From the NCBI GenBank assembly GCA_019873665.1, contig JAIOAV010000017.1:1-57726 (forward strand): a stretch of 57,726 nucleotides of DNA, read 5' to 3'. The notes under the pieces were generated by a model that saw only the letters and a list, made by a program, of their open reading frames with translations, did no database searches and was not told where the DNA came from. The position numbers were made by a program, and so were the translations under genes. Positions 43,805 to 51,163 of the stretch are shown here, piece by piece. The stretch is from Chloroflexota bacterium. GTDB lineage: Bacteria; Chloroflexota; Anaerolineae; JAAYEA01. The stretch's first letter is position 1; each line of letters opens with the position of its first letter.

Positions 43805-44460
43805 AAATCCCCCTTCACTTCACGTTCCAGCCGCTGGAAGAAGGCCGCCATGAAAGCATGGCGCTCTGCGGCTATCTCTTTGGCTGTATTCGTGAACAGT
43901 GTATCTCTAATCCGTAATAGCTTGAAAATGAACTCGTGTGCTGCGGTGTGTTCGCTGTCCACGGCATCGCGACGGCCGCTCATGCGTTCTCTTTCGGCAT
44001 AGACCACCGGCACCTCAGCCCATAGCGGCCGGTTGCTCTTGCCTGCCATGGCAAAGGCGCGAGCCACGCCCACCGCGCCGATGGCATCCAACTTGTCCGC
44101 GTCGTACAAGATCCGCCCTTCCAGCGTCTGGGGTGGGATGTCGTCGCGATAGCGATGCGTGCGGATCGCCTCGGCCACGGCTTCCACTTGGACGGGCGGC
44201 TGCCCGGCAAGGATCTGCCGCGCGCGCAGCGCTCCAGCCTGCGCATGACACGGCCCGCCGGCATCTTCCTCCGCGCGGGCGATATCGTGCAGCAACGCTG
44301 CCGCCTCCAGCACCGTCATGTCGGCCCCCTCACGTGGGCCGATGCGTCGTACCAGCTCCCACACGCGCAACACGTGGTCAAAGCCGTGCGCCGAATCGCC
44401 CGCCTGATAGAGCCGACGGGCCTCCTCCACTGTGATCAGCGTCGCTAGTGCCACTCTCAC
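43801..44460 (-). CDS. HD domain phosphohydrolase (YedJ-like)
   Basis: This 219-residue protein belongs to the HD/PDEase superfamily. The metal set is visible as HGFDHVLRVWEL, LLHDIARAEEDAGGPCHAQAGALRARQIL and ILYDADKLDAIGAVGVARAFA, which is the YedJ/COG1418 pattern. The substrate is unknown. The start is a GTG at 44460 overlapping the TGA of the upstream membrane gene as GTGA. A GTG at 44454 is also possible. It forms a coupled three-gene set with the Lit-like and Ig-like genes. Confidence 0.87.
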   Translation of the reverse strand: MRVALATLITVEEARRLYQAGDSAHGFDHVLRVWELVRRIGPREGADMTVLEAAALLHDIARAEEDAGGPCHAQAGALRARQILAGQPPVQVEAVAEAIRTHRYRDDIPPQTLEGRILYDADKLDAIGAVGVARAFAMAGKSNRPLWAEVPVVYAERERMSGRRDAVDSEHTAAHEFIFKLLRIRDTLFTNTAKEIAAERHAFMAAFFQRLEREVKGDL

Positions 44461-45146
44461 CGCGCCCGGCGGCCGTGCCGCCACCCTGGCCAAAGGTATG
44501 CTGCCGATCCCACCAGCACCGCCTCGCCAAACGCCAGGATCACGTACAGCAACGCCGCGTCAATCCAGAATTGCAGCGGGAAAAGGCGGATCAACGAGTC
44601 TGTGCCGGCAAAAAGCCAGGAGTCGCCTCTGAAAAAGAGTCTGTGAAAAAGGACAAAGAACTGATCAAAGCTGAAGAGCGCGACTCCGCCGATCGCCAGG
44701 ATCGGCACTGCCAGAAGGAGTGCGCCCCAGAAGTAAAGCATCGGTAGCCGTCCGCGCAGATCCGCCCGGCACAGCAGGTAGATCGTCGCCAGCACAAGGA
44801 CTATCGTCGCCACCGCATGCGCAAAGAATGCCCAGTACATGACCACCTTGACGTCTGCCATGTGCACCAGCTCGCGCACATTATATAGGGGCTCGCCGGC
44901 GTGCTTGAGCTGCTGTAGGGTGTCAATGCCCTGGCCAGAGCGCAGGTAGCGGAGCGATGCCTCGGCCAGCCGCAGGCGCTCCTCCGCAGCGAAACCAGAT
45001 GGCAGGGGTACCGTCGGCTTACTATACTCCATCCGCAAAAAGGCCGGCGTCGCCAGCAGATACAGATTGGAGAGGAGCAGCACGATCGGCAATGCAACGA
45101 CAACGCCGACCATAGCGATCACGCCTAGCGCCTTGCGCCAGAACAT
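44457..45146 (-). CDS. DUF1461/TIGR01906 membrane protein, Lit-like
   Basis: This 229-residue protein has about four membrane helices (about 8-30, 100-125, 138-160 and 198-218) and an outside loop between the first two. The segment FFVLFHRLFFRGDSWLF followed by DSLIRLFPLQFW is the signature of the DUF1461/TIGR01906 family. In Enterococcus and Bacillus this family includes Lit, the lipoprotein intramolecular transacylase that moves an acyl chain from the lipid glycerol to the N-terminal Cys. The His in FHRLFF is conserved in the family. Whether this homolog acts on lipoproteins is inference. It is the first gene of the three-gene set. Confidence 0.75.
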   Translation of the reverse strand: MFWRKALGVIAMVGVVVALPIVLLLSNLYLLATPAFLRMEYSKPTVPLPSGFAAEERLRLAEASLRYLRSGQGIDTLQQLKHAGEPLYNVRELVHMADVKVVMYWAFFAHAVATIVLVLATIYLLCRADLRGRLPMLYFWGALLLAVPILAIGGVALFSFDQFFVLFHRLFFRGDSWLFAGTDSLIRLFPLQFWIDAALLYVILAFGEAVLVGSAAYLWPGWRHGRRAR

Positions 45147-45227
45147 ATATTTCCTCCTGTTTGCTCTTTCGCCTTGGTGCTGGCAGGTCGCACCCCTGGA
45201 ACGGATCGCTGTTCGACCGGACGAGCC

Positions 45228-46325
45228 TCATTCACTCAGCTGTCGGTAATGGCGCTCGGGCAGAGCACGCAGTCGCGCGGCACTCGCCTCCGGCGTGATA
45301 TCTCGCTGCGGGCCAGCCAGCATTTCGTAGCCCACCATGAACTTGCGCACAGTGGCCGAACGGAGAAGCGGCGGGTAAAAGTGCAGGTGAAGATGCCAGG
45401 CTGGATGCGTCTCTCCATCCGTCGGTCGTTGATGAAAGCCCATTGAATAGGGAAAAGATGTCTCAAACAAATTGTCATAACGAACGGTCAGCCGCCGCAG
45501 GATGTCGGCTAGGCCGTCCCGTTCCGCGTCATTTAGCTCTAGGAGTGAGGTGAGATGTCGCGCGCTCAAGATCATCGTCTCAAAGGGCCAAATGGCCCAG
45601 AAGGGGGTCAGTGCCACAAAGTGCTCATTGCGGCAGATGAGCCGCTCCTCCGCTCGTAACTCGAGCACCAAATAGTCGCACAGCAGGCAGGAGCCACGCG
45701 CTTTGAGGTAGGCGCGTTGATGGCCGTCCTCTTTCTCCACCTCATTCGGCAGTGTCTCGTTCGCCCAGATCTGGCCGTGGGGATGTGGGCTGCTGGCGCC
45801 CATCATCGCGCCTTTGTTCTCGAAAATCTGGACATAGTTGATGAATGGCAGCGCGCCGATCTCGGCATACTGATCAACCCAGGTATCCACGACGGGACGG
45901 ATCTGCGCTGTCGTCATCTCCGCCAGCGTCAGATCGTGTCGCGGGGAAAAGCAAATCACGCGGCAGAGCCCACGTTCGCTTTGCGCCACCAGCAGCTGGC
46001 CGTCGCGGAAACTCCCCGCCGGTGTATCTGGCAGCAACGCGGCGAAATCGTTTGTGAAAACAAAGGTGCCCGTATAATGTGGCGTCTGTACGCCGCCGGC
46101 GCGCGTGTTTCCGGGGCACAGGTAGCAATCGGGGTCGTATGCCGGACGCTGCTCATATACCGTTTTTTCCACCTGCCCCTGCCACGGGCGCTTCATACGG
46201 TGCGGCGACACCAACACCCACTCGCCGGCCAGCGGGTTGTAACGGCGGTGCGGATGCTCCAAGAGGTCGAAATCGCGGCTCTGCGAGCCGCGGTTCGCAG
46301 AGCCGCGTGTCTCCGAAAACGTCAT
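45228..46325 (-). CDS. galT: Galactose-1-phosphate uridylyltransferase
   Basis: This 365-residue enzyme exchanges UMP between UDP-glucose and galactose-1-phosphate in the Leloir pathway. It has [18 protein letters not shown], a zinc-type [26 protein letters not shown] (the HPH nucleophile triad, His-Pro-His-Gly) and a late second histidine set [13 protein letters not shown]. No galK or galE is nearby. The first 20 codons hold a strong hairpin (46274-46307) and the coding there reads [13 protein letters not shown], which is not conserved. A shorter start is possible, but no nearby alternative start with a good ribosome site was found. Confidence 0.94.
   Translation of the reverse strand: MTFSETRGSANRGSQSRDFDLLEHPHRRYNPLAGEWVLVSPHRMKRPWQGQVEKTVYEQRPAYDPDCYLCPGNTRAGGVQTPHYTGTFVFTNDFAALLPDTPAGSFRDGQLLVAQSERGLCRVICFSPRHDLTLAEMTTAQIRPVVDTWVDQYAEIGALPFINYVQIFENKGAMMGASSPHPHGQIWANETLPNEVEKEDGHQRAYLKARGSCLLCDYLVLELRAEERLICRNEHFVALTPFWAIWPFETMILSARHLTSLLELNDAERDGLADILRRLTVRYDNLFETSFPYSMGFHQRPTDGETHPAWHLHLHFYPPLLRSATVRKFMVGYEMLAGPQRDITPEASAARLRALPERHYRQLSE
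46274..46307. repeat. 13-bp inverted repeat in the first codons of galT
   Basis: CGCGGCTCTGCGA and TCGCAGAGCCGCG form a perfect stem with an 8-nt loop about 20-50 nt inside galT. In the mRNA it would lie close to the ribosome-binding region and could limit initiation, or it may be a dispersed repeat that landed in the gene start. Confidence 0.6.
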
Positions 46326-46364
46326 CAGCCGTTCTCTCTCCGTGTCAGAGCTTGGTCATCTGCC

Positions 46365-46392
46365 ATTATATGCGATCAAGGAGCCAAGTCAA
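46365..46392 (-). promoter_or_regulatory. Promoter of galT
   Basis: On the minus strand TTGACT and TATAAT are separated by 16 nt, about 40 nt upstream of galT. Confidence 0.75.
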
Positions 46393-46449
46393 GAGAACTC
46401 GGAATGTCCGTAACGTACGCCGCGCCAGTCAGGTCCCCTGGACTGCATT

Positions 46450-46477
46450 TTGTTGAGGTCTGATGGTGTGATACAAT
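46450..46477 (+). promoter_or_regulatory. Promoter of the DUF6391-holA pair
   Basis: TTGTTG and TACAAT are separated by 16 nt, 30 nt upstream of the ATG at 46508. Confidence 0.5.
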
Positions 46478-46507
46478 AAAGGTGATCTCTATCTGCGGAG
46501 TGTCCGG

Positions 46508-47023
46508 ATGAAGGAAAAGGCTTTGCCGGCGGAGCGAGTTTCCTGGTTGACGCGCATCAGGCGGAACCATGCACTGGAGCATGCCACGATTCATATCCTG
46601 AGCCAGCGGCACTATAACATTCGCCTCGTAGGGCGCAGCGACCCCTGGGGCTTTAGTCTGGCGGGTGAGGTATCCACCGAGGAGGTTGCCTCTGCCATCC
46701 AAGAGGCGATCGCGCGCTTTCGGCACGGCGAGGTTGAGCTCGCCATCCATCCCCGGTGCGGCACCAATCTCGCGACCAGCGCCGTTCTGGCGGCGCTATC
46801 CTCCTTTGTGGCTATGGGAGGACGCACGCACTCGCGTTGGGAGAAGCTGCCCCGTGTCCTGCTGGCGACGCTGGGCGCGCTGTTGGTCGCGCAGCCGCTG
46901 GGGCTCTGGGCGCAGCAGTACATCACCACGACGTCACGCGTTGATGGCATCCGGGTGAAGCGCTTGACCTGCCAGCAGCGAGGGCGCGTCACCAACCACC
47001 GGATCGAGTTGGAGCACCGCTGA
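46508..47023 (+). CDS. DUF6391-like membrane protein
   Basis: This 171-residue protein has RRNHALEHATIHILSQRH near its N-terminus, the marker of the DUF6391 family (conserved HALEHAT). Two hydrophobic stretches follow (TSAVLAALSSFVAMGG and LLATLGALLVAQPLGLWAQQY), so it is probably membrane-bound. Function is unknown. It is 3 nt upstream of holA and likely cotranscribed with it. Confidence 0.75.
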   Translation: MKEKALPAERVSWLTRIRRNHALEHATIHILSQRHYNIRLVGRSDPWGFSLAGEVSTEEVASAIQEAIARFRHGEVELAIHPRCGTNLATSAVLAALSSFVAMGGRTHSRWEKLPRVLLATLGALLVAQPLGLWAQQYITTTSRVDGIRVKRLTCQQRGRVTNHRIELEHR

Positions 47024-47026
47024 GAG

Positions 47027-47992
47027 ATGATCCTGTTGTTTCATGGCCCCGATGCCTTCTCCCGCGCCGAGGAGATCGCCAAGCTCAGACAGGACCTGGA
47101 CCCTGCGCTGGCAGACCTTTCCACGACGACACTGGATGGACGGCAGATCAGTGTAGCCGATCTCATCCTCGCCTGTGACGCGCTTCCTTTTCTCAGCCCG
47201 CAACGCTTTGTCATCGTCGAGGGTATGGCGACACGTCAGGGCAAGGAGTTTTGGGAAGAGGTTTTGGGCTACCTGCCCAAGATACCCGAGACCACGACGC
47301 TCATCTTCTCGGAAGACGAGTCGGTTGACAGCAGGCATCCCCTGTTCAGGCTGATTCTTGCCCTGGGGCGAGGGCGCGTGCGCCACTTTCCGACGCTGAA
47401 GGGCGCGGAGCTCGAACGGTGGATCGTGGACCGCGCGCGGCGCAAGGGCGTGCAGATCGAGCCGCGCGCTGTACAGGAACTCGCGCTCTCCACTGGCGGA
47501 GAGCTGCGGTTGCTCGACATCGAGCTGGAGAAACTGGCCACATACGTAGGAGAGGCCAAAGCGATCACGCTGGACGACGTGCGCCTGCTGGTCAGCGACG
47601 TGCGCGAGGAGAGCATTTTCGCGCTGGTAGATGCCCTGGGCGAACGCAACGGACGAACGGCGATCCATCTCTTGCACCAGCTCTTGAGCGACAGCCGCGA
47701 TTCTGGCCAGGCGCTCTACATTCTCTCCATGATGGTGCGGCAATTCCGGCTTCTGCTTCAGGTCAAGGAGCTGACCGCACAACGCGCCAATGTCGCCGAC
47801 ATCATGCGCGCTCTCCGCCTTGGCCACTCCTTCATCGTGGAGAAGCTTCTCAGCCAGGCGCGGAACTATAGCCTGGAGCGGTTGCGCGAGATCTATGCCA
47901 AGTTGCAGGCGCTAGATGTCACCCTCAAAACCGGCGGCATGGACACGCTGCTGGCGCTGGACCTCTTTGTCGCGGAGGTGTGTCAGCAGTGA
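47027..47992 (+). CDS. holA: DNA polymerase III subunit delta
   Basis: This 321-residue protein is the clamp-loader delta subunit that opens the beta sliding clamp. The AAA+-like first domain starts MILLFHGPDAFSRAEEIAKLR and has SPQRFVIVEGM. The middle has FPTLKGAELERWIVDRARRKGVQIEPRAV, and the C-terminal collar domain reads GQALYILSMMVRQFRLLLQVKEL, typical of HolA. No functional Walker A is expected in delta and none is seen. Length is normal. The hairpin at 48039-48070 ends the transcript. Confidence 0.93.
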   Translation: MILLFHGPDAFSRAEEIAKLRQDLDPALADLSTTTLDGRQISVADLILACDALPFLSPQRFVIVEGMATRQGKEFWEEVLGYLPKIPETTTLIFSEDESVDSRHPLFRLILALGRGRVRHFPTLKGAELERWIVDRARRKGVQIEPRAVQELALSTGGELRLLDIELEKLATYVGEAKAITLDDVRLLVSDVREESIFALVDALGERNGRTAIHLLHQLLSDSRDSGQALYILSMMVRQFRLLLQVKELTAQRANVADIMRALRLGHSFIVEKLLSQARNYSLERLREIYAKLQALDVTLKTGGMDTLLALDLFVAEVCQQ

Positions 47993-48038
47993 AGTGACAT
48001 CGCCGAGCGTTTGCCTGAAACGCACCTGTCAGCAAAAC

Positions 48039-48070
48039 GGACAGGGGGCGCAGTCTTGCGCCCCCTGTCC
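48039..48070. terminator. Bidirectional hairpin after holA
   Basis: A 14-bp perfect stem GGACAGGGGGCGCA/TGCGCCCCCTGTCC with loop GTCT lies between convergent genes. No T-run follows. Confidence 0.65.
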
Positions 48071-48110
48071 CAGCGTGTGTAGTGCCCGTTCCTCAATGCC
48101 GGGCCCCTTC

Positions 48111-48344
48111 TTAGGCCTGGCGGTCCATCACTCCCAACCAAAAGTGATTCGGCAAGATGTTGTGCGCGCCGATCACCCGGAGCTGCTCTAACTGCACCAC
48201 CTCCTTTTCCAGCGCCGCCGGGTTGACAAAGCACGTATTGGGAGCCCTGCCGAACTTTTCCGCGTATCGTCGCGCGGCCTCGTCAATCTTGGCCGCCAAA
48301 GGCCGCTTCGGATCATTGTCGAACCATAGCAAACCGCTCTTCAT
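48111..48344 (-). CDS. Small conserved-looking protein, unknown (SOS operon gene 5)
   Basis: This 77-residue protein contains LLWFDNDPKRPLAAKIDEAARRYAEKFG and APNTCFVNPAAL, an amphipathic helix followed by a short beta segment. Similar short proteins seem to accompany FtsK-type genes in Chloroflexota, but this is from memory and no function is known. The ATG at 48344 has AGGGGGAG upstream and overlaps the end of the preceding gene by a few nt. It is last in the lexA-led operon. Confidence 0.65.
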   Translation of the reverse strand: MKSGLLWFDNDPKRPLAAKIDEAARRYAEKFGRAPNTCFVNPAALEKEVVQLEQLRVIGAHNILPNHFWLGVMDRQA

Positions 48345-48354
48345 ATCTCCCCCT

Positions 48355-48759
48355 TCATCGCTCACTGACAGACCAATCATCGCCGATCACCTTGAACTGG
48401 CGAGCAGGCGCGCCGAGCGCAGCTGGCACGCCCGCAACAGGATAGGCTTGGTAAATCGGCGTCTGGGAGAATGGAGAGACCGCGCCCTGCGGCAGCCACT
48501 CTGGCCGCTGCGCCATCTGACCTCCCTGGATGACCACCACGGGAGGCGTCTGTCGTTGCGGCGTCCAGCGCGCCTCCGCTTCCTCGCGACGTTGCCGCTG
48601 TGTGATGATCAGGATCACCGCGCTCATCGGGATGCTCGCCAGGACGCCGACGACGACCCCGATCACCACCGCCATCGCGTCAGCGCTCATGCGGTAGCCC
48701 ACTGTGATCGCCAACACCGCTGTGAAAACCAAGATGCCCACACCCACGAACTTCTTCAA
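48355..48759 (-). CDS. Membrane protein of unknown function (SOS operon gene 4)
   Basis: This protein of about 134 residues has two membrane helices (FVGVGILVFTAVLAITVGYRM and MAVVIGVVVGVLASIPMSAVILIIT). A Pro/Gln-rich cytoplasmic tail follows and ends FKVIGDDWSVSER. The proposed start is a TTG at 48759 with GAGGGGAGG upstream. The open frame reaches back to 48849, but the upstream residues look non-coding and overlap the previous gene. No family recognised. Confidence 0.6.
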   Translation of the reverse strand: MKKFVGVGILVFTAVLAITVGYRMSADAMAVVIGVVVGVLASIPMSAVILIITQRQRREEAEARWTPQRQTPPVVVIQGGQMAQRPEWLPQGAVSPFSQTPIYQAYPVAGVPAALGAPARQFKVIGDDWSVSER

Positions 48760-48805
48760 CCTGGCCTCCCCTCTATCATCCCTTGACGATCGCCCACTCT
48801 GCAGA

Positions 48806-49057
48806 CTAGCGACGTGCCATTGCCCTGTGCTTGGCGACGACCGGTGCATCGGCGGACACAGGCGCCGGCAACGGTGTCAGCCCCAGCGCCAGTCCCACAG
48901 CCACCAGCGCCGCCTTGAAGCCCTGCCGATAGGCCTGCACCCGGGCGACATCCTGCGGATCATCGCCACTGACCATGGACGCTGTCATGCCGCTCACCTC
49001 ATTGCTGGCAATGAGGATATCGCGGATCTCGTCAATGCTCCATACCTGGCGTTTCAC
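48806..49057 (-). CDS. Small protein with C-terminal hydrophobic segment (SOS operon gene 3)
   Basis: This 83-residue protein starts MKRQVWSIDEIRDILIASNEVSG and has a hydrophobic stretch AALVAVGLALGLTPLPAPVSA near the end. It is likely a small membrane-associated protein. Its ATG overlaps the TGA of the FtsK-like gene by 4 nt (ATGA), so it is translationally coupled. Function unknown. Confidence 0.65.
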   Translation of the reverse strand: MKRQVWSIDEIRDILIASNEVSGMTASMVSGDDPQDVARVQAYRQGFKAALVAVGLALGLTPLPAPVSADAPVVAKHRAMARR

Positions 49058-50139
49058 TTGCCGTCCTTTCCTATCGCTTCGCGTATTCGGCTTCCCCAGG
49101 AGGCTAATGCTTCCGAATGGGGCGCCGCCACCGGCCGACGTAGCGAGTGAATGACCTCGCGGATTTCTGGCTCGGTGACCAGTGCCCCTTGCACCCGAAT
49201 CTGCCGCCCACCGGCGATAACGACGAAATCACCCTTGCCTGCCAGAGCCTCGGCACCAGAGCCGCTGATACCAGCGGCCACACGTGCGTCCTCCGCGCTG
49301 GCTACCTTGCCCACCACGCGCACAGGGAAGTTCGCCTTCACCAGGCTCCCGATCACTTGAGCCAGCGGCTTTTGCGTGCACGCTACCACATGCAGGCCCG
49401 CCTCCCTCCCGCGCTGCATGAGACGGGTGAGAATGGTTCCCACCTCTGATCCGCCTGCCATCATCAATTCGGCCAGTTCGTCTATGAAGATCGCGATGCG
49501 CGGCTGGGCGATCCGCTCTGCATCTCGCCGCTCCATCTCTCCCTGCAGCCGGCGCAACACCGTGAGCGCTGCATCTGCGTCCTCCACTACCGGCACCAGC
49601 AGGTGCGGCAACTGGCGGAACACACCAAAGCCGCGCCGTTTCAGGTCAATCAAGACCAATTGCAGGTTGCGCTGATGGTTGCGGAGCGCCAAAGAGGTGA
49701 TCATGGCTCGCGCCAGGGCCGTCTTGCCCGATCCTGTCGTTCCAGACACCAACACGTGCGAGACCTCCGGGCTGGGCAGCGACAGGAGGAGCGGGAACCC
49801 CTCCTCATCCAACCCCAGTAAGGGGGAGCAGGGCGGCACTGTGGGCAAGCGCGCGCACAGCGGCAGCAACCGTACCGGTGCGCTATCTTCACGCGGTATG
49901 TCGATCTGGATCGCCCCTTCCTGACGGTAGATGTGGCAGCAGGAAACCCCCAGCGATAAGGCGATCTCTTCCGAGAGCGCCTTGAGCCGGCTCAGCCGCG
50001 CCCCAAGTTGCGGGACAAACTGAAAGCGCAACAGCCGTGGTGTGACCATGCCCCCGCAGACGCGGCCAGGCACACGATAGCTTGCCAGCACCATCTCGAT
50101 CTGATTTGCCTGATAGTTCATCTGTTGCTGATGCATCAT
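49054..50139 (-). CDS. FtsK/SpoIIIE-type DNA translocase without membrane domain
   Basis: This 361-residue ATPase has the FtsK beta-like region (about 20-100: GGMVTPRLLRFQFVPQLGARLSRL...LGVSCCHIY) and the RecA-like motor with Walker A GTTGSGKT at 133-140, LIDLKRRG near 164, and Walker B IAIFIDELAEL ending near 224. The late motif AGLHVVACTQKPLAQVIGSLVKANFPVRVVGKV is typical of FtsK. It lacks the N-terminal membrane helices and the C-terminal gamma domain of cell-division FtsK, so it is more like accessory or mobile-element translocases. The ATG at 50139 is 47 nt after lexA, and both should share the LexA-controlled promoter. Confidence 0.87.
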   Translation of the reverse strand: MMHQQQMNYQANQIEMVLASYRVPGRVCGGMVTPRLLRFQFVPQLGARLSRLKALSEEIALSLGVSCCHIYRQEGAIQIDIPREDSAPVRLLPLCARLPTVPPCSPLLGLDEEGFPLLLSLPSPEVSHVLVSGTTGSGKTALARAMITSLALRNHQRNLQLVLIDLKRRGFGVFRQLPHLLVPVVEDADAALTVLRRLQGEMERRDAERIAQPRIAIFIDELAELMMAGGSEVGTILTRLMQRGREAGLHVVACTQKPLAQVIGSLVKANFPVRVVGKVASAEDARVAAGISGSGAEALAGKGDFVVIAGGRQIRVQGALVTEPEIREVIHSLRRPVAAPHSEALASWGSRIREAIGKDGK

Positions 50140-50186
50140 CGGGACACTCCGCGGAAAGGATCGGTCGCCATGCTTGTCGCACTGCG

Positions 50187-50858
50187 CTACTGAACCTGCC
50201 TGATCACCGCGAGAAGCTTGCCTTGTACGCGCACGTCCTGCGCATCCACGAAAAGGGGCGACATGGTGGGATTGCACGGCTGCAGCCGGACCTGGTCCCC
50301 CTGCGCGTAGAACTTTTTCAGCGTGGTCTCGCCGCGATCCTCGAGCCAGATGGCGACGATCTCGCCGTCTTCGGGCCGTCCGTCGTAGCGCTGCATGATG
50401 ACAATGTCGCCATCGTACACCATCGCGTCAATCATCGAATTGCCTTTGACCTTCAGGGCGTATACGCCCTGTCGCTTCCCTACCATCTCCCGCGCCAACT
50501 CGATCGCCTCCGAGTCGTAGACCGAAAAGCTCGAATCGGCGGGCCAGTGGATCGGCTCACCGGCAGCGATATTGCCCAGCAAGGGGACGGAGATGGTCCT
50601 AGGAACAGGAACCTCAGGCGGATGGAAAGCCTGCCCCTCGGCCGTTCTCAACAGCCTGATGCTGCGCGCCATCCCGCGCTCGCGGCTGATATACTCCTTT
50701 TCCTCCAGCTTGGCCAGATCGCGATAGACGTGGTCCTTCGAGGGCAGTTGCACGTGCACACGGATATCTTCGATGCTCGGCGCACGAAGAAAGCGTCGCC
50801 AGTAGCTCTCCACAAAGCGCAAGATCCTCGTCTCGTGAACGTGTAGCTCTTCGCCCAT
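50187..50858 (-). CDS. lexA: LexA repressor
   Basis: This 223-residue protein represses SOS genes and cleaves itself when RecA is active. The N-terminal winged helix is divergent (LRAPSIEDIRVHVQLPSKDHVYRDLAKLEEK). The C-terminal S24 domain is complete: cleavage site NIAAGEP at A99-G100, catalytic Ser141 in KGNSMIDAM and Lys181 in ETTLKKF. The ATG at 50858 has AAGGAGG six nt upstream. A perfect palindromic box lies between this and the promoter, so it represses itself. The FtsK-like gene and three small genes follow on the same strand. Confidence 0.95.
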   Translation of the reverse strand: MGEELHVHETRILRFVESYWRRFLRAPSIEDIRVHVQLPSKDHVYRDLAKLEEKEYISRERGMARSIRLLRTAEGQAFHPPEVPVPRTISVPLLGNIAAGEPIHWPADSSFSVYDSEAIELAREMVGKRQGVYALKVKGNSMIDAMVYDGDIVIMQRYDGRPEDGEIVAIWLEDRGETTLKKFYAQGDQVRLQPCNPTMSPLFVDAQDVRVQGKLLAVIRQVQ

Positions 50859-50882
50859 CACCAGCCTCCTTCGTCGGGAAGG

Positions 50883-50898
50883 TAGAACATTTGTTCTA
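50883..50898. promoter_or_regulatory. LexA box (SOS operator)
   Basis: TAGAACA and TGTTCTA form a perfect palindrome with a 2-nt centre, located between the -10 box and the start codon of lexA. It matches the LexA motif form reported for Chloroflexota and Gram-positive bacteria (AGAACA-N2-TGTTCT). Confidence 0.85.
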
Positions 50899-50903
50899 TC
50901 TCC

Positions 50904-50932
50904 ATTGTACACCATGTCTTCTGTTTTGTCAA
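50904..50932 (-). promoter_or_regulatory. Promoter of the lexA operon
   Basis: On the minus strand TTGACA and TACAAT are separated by 17 nt, just upstream of the LexA box, so bound LexA would block the initiating polymerase. Confidence 0.85.
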
Positions 50933-50985
50933 GAGGGGATTTCTTAAAATTGTGGCGCATCCGCAGACTCACGAACAAGCGGGAT

Positions 50986-51001
50986 TAGAACACAAGTTCT
51001 A
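50986..51001. promoter_or_regulatory. Second LexA-like palindrome
   Basis: TAGAAC and GTTCTA are perfect inverted halves with centre ACAA. It is about 50 nt upstream of the oxidoreductase promoter and about 55 nt upstream of the lexA -35. It differs from the main box at the inner positions, so LexA affinity is uncertain. Confidence 0.55.
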
Positions 51002-51050
51002 TGTGCTAGTGTACCGCGAATGGCCCACGATGTCAAACGCGAGTCGGACA

Positions 51051-51078
51051 TTGACGCCCGATGCAACTCACCTATAAT
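51051..51078 (+). promoter_or_regulatory. Promoter of the ferric-reductase-like gene
   Basis: TTGACG and TATAAT are separated by 16 nt, about 85 nt upstream of the ATG at 51164. Confidence 0.7.
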
Positions 51079-51163
51079 GTGCGTGAGTTATGGTAGCAGC
51101 AGGCCACACGCTTGTGCCAGAAGTGGGCCACGTGATCTGCCTCGCGGAGAAAGGTGTTGTCGC

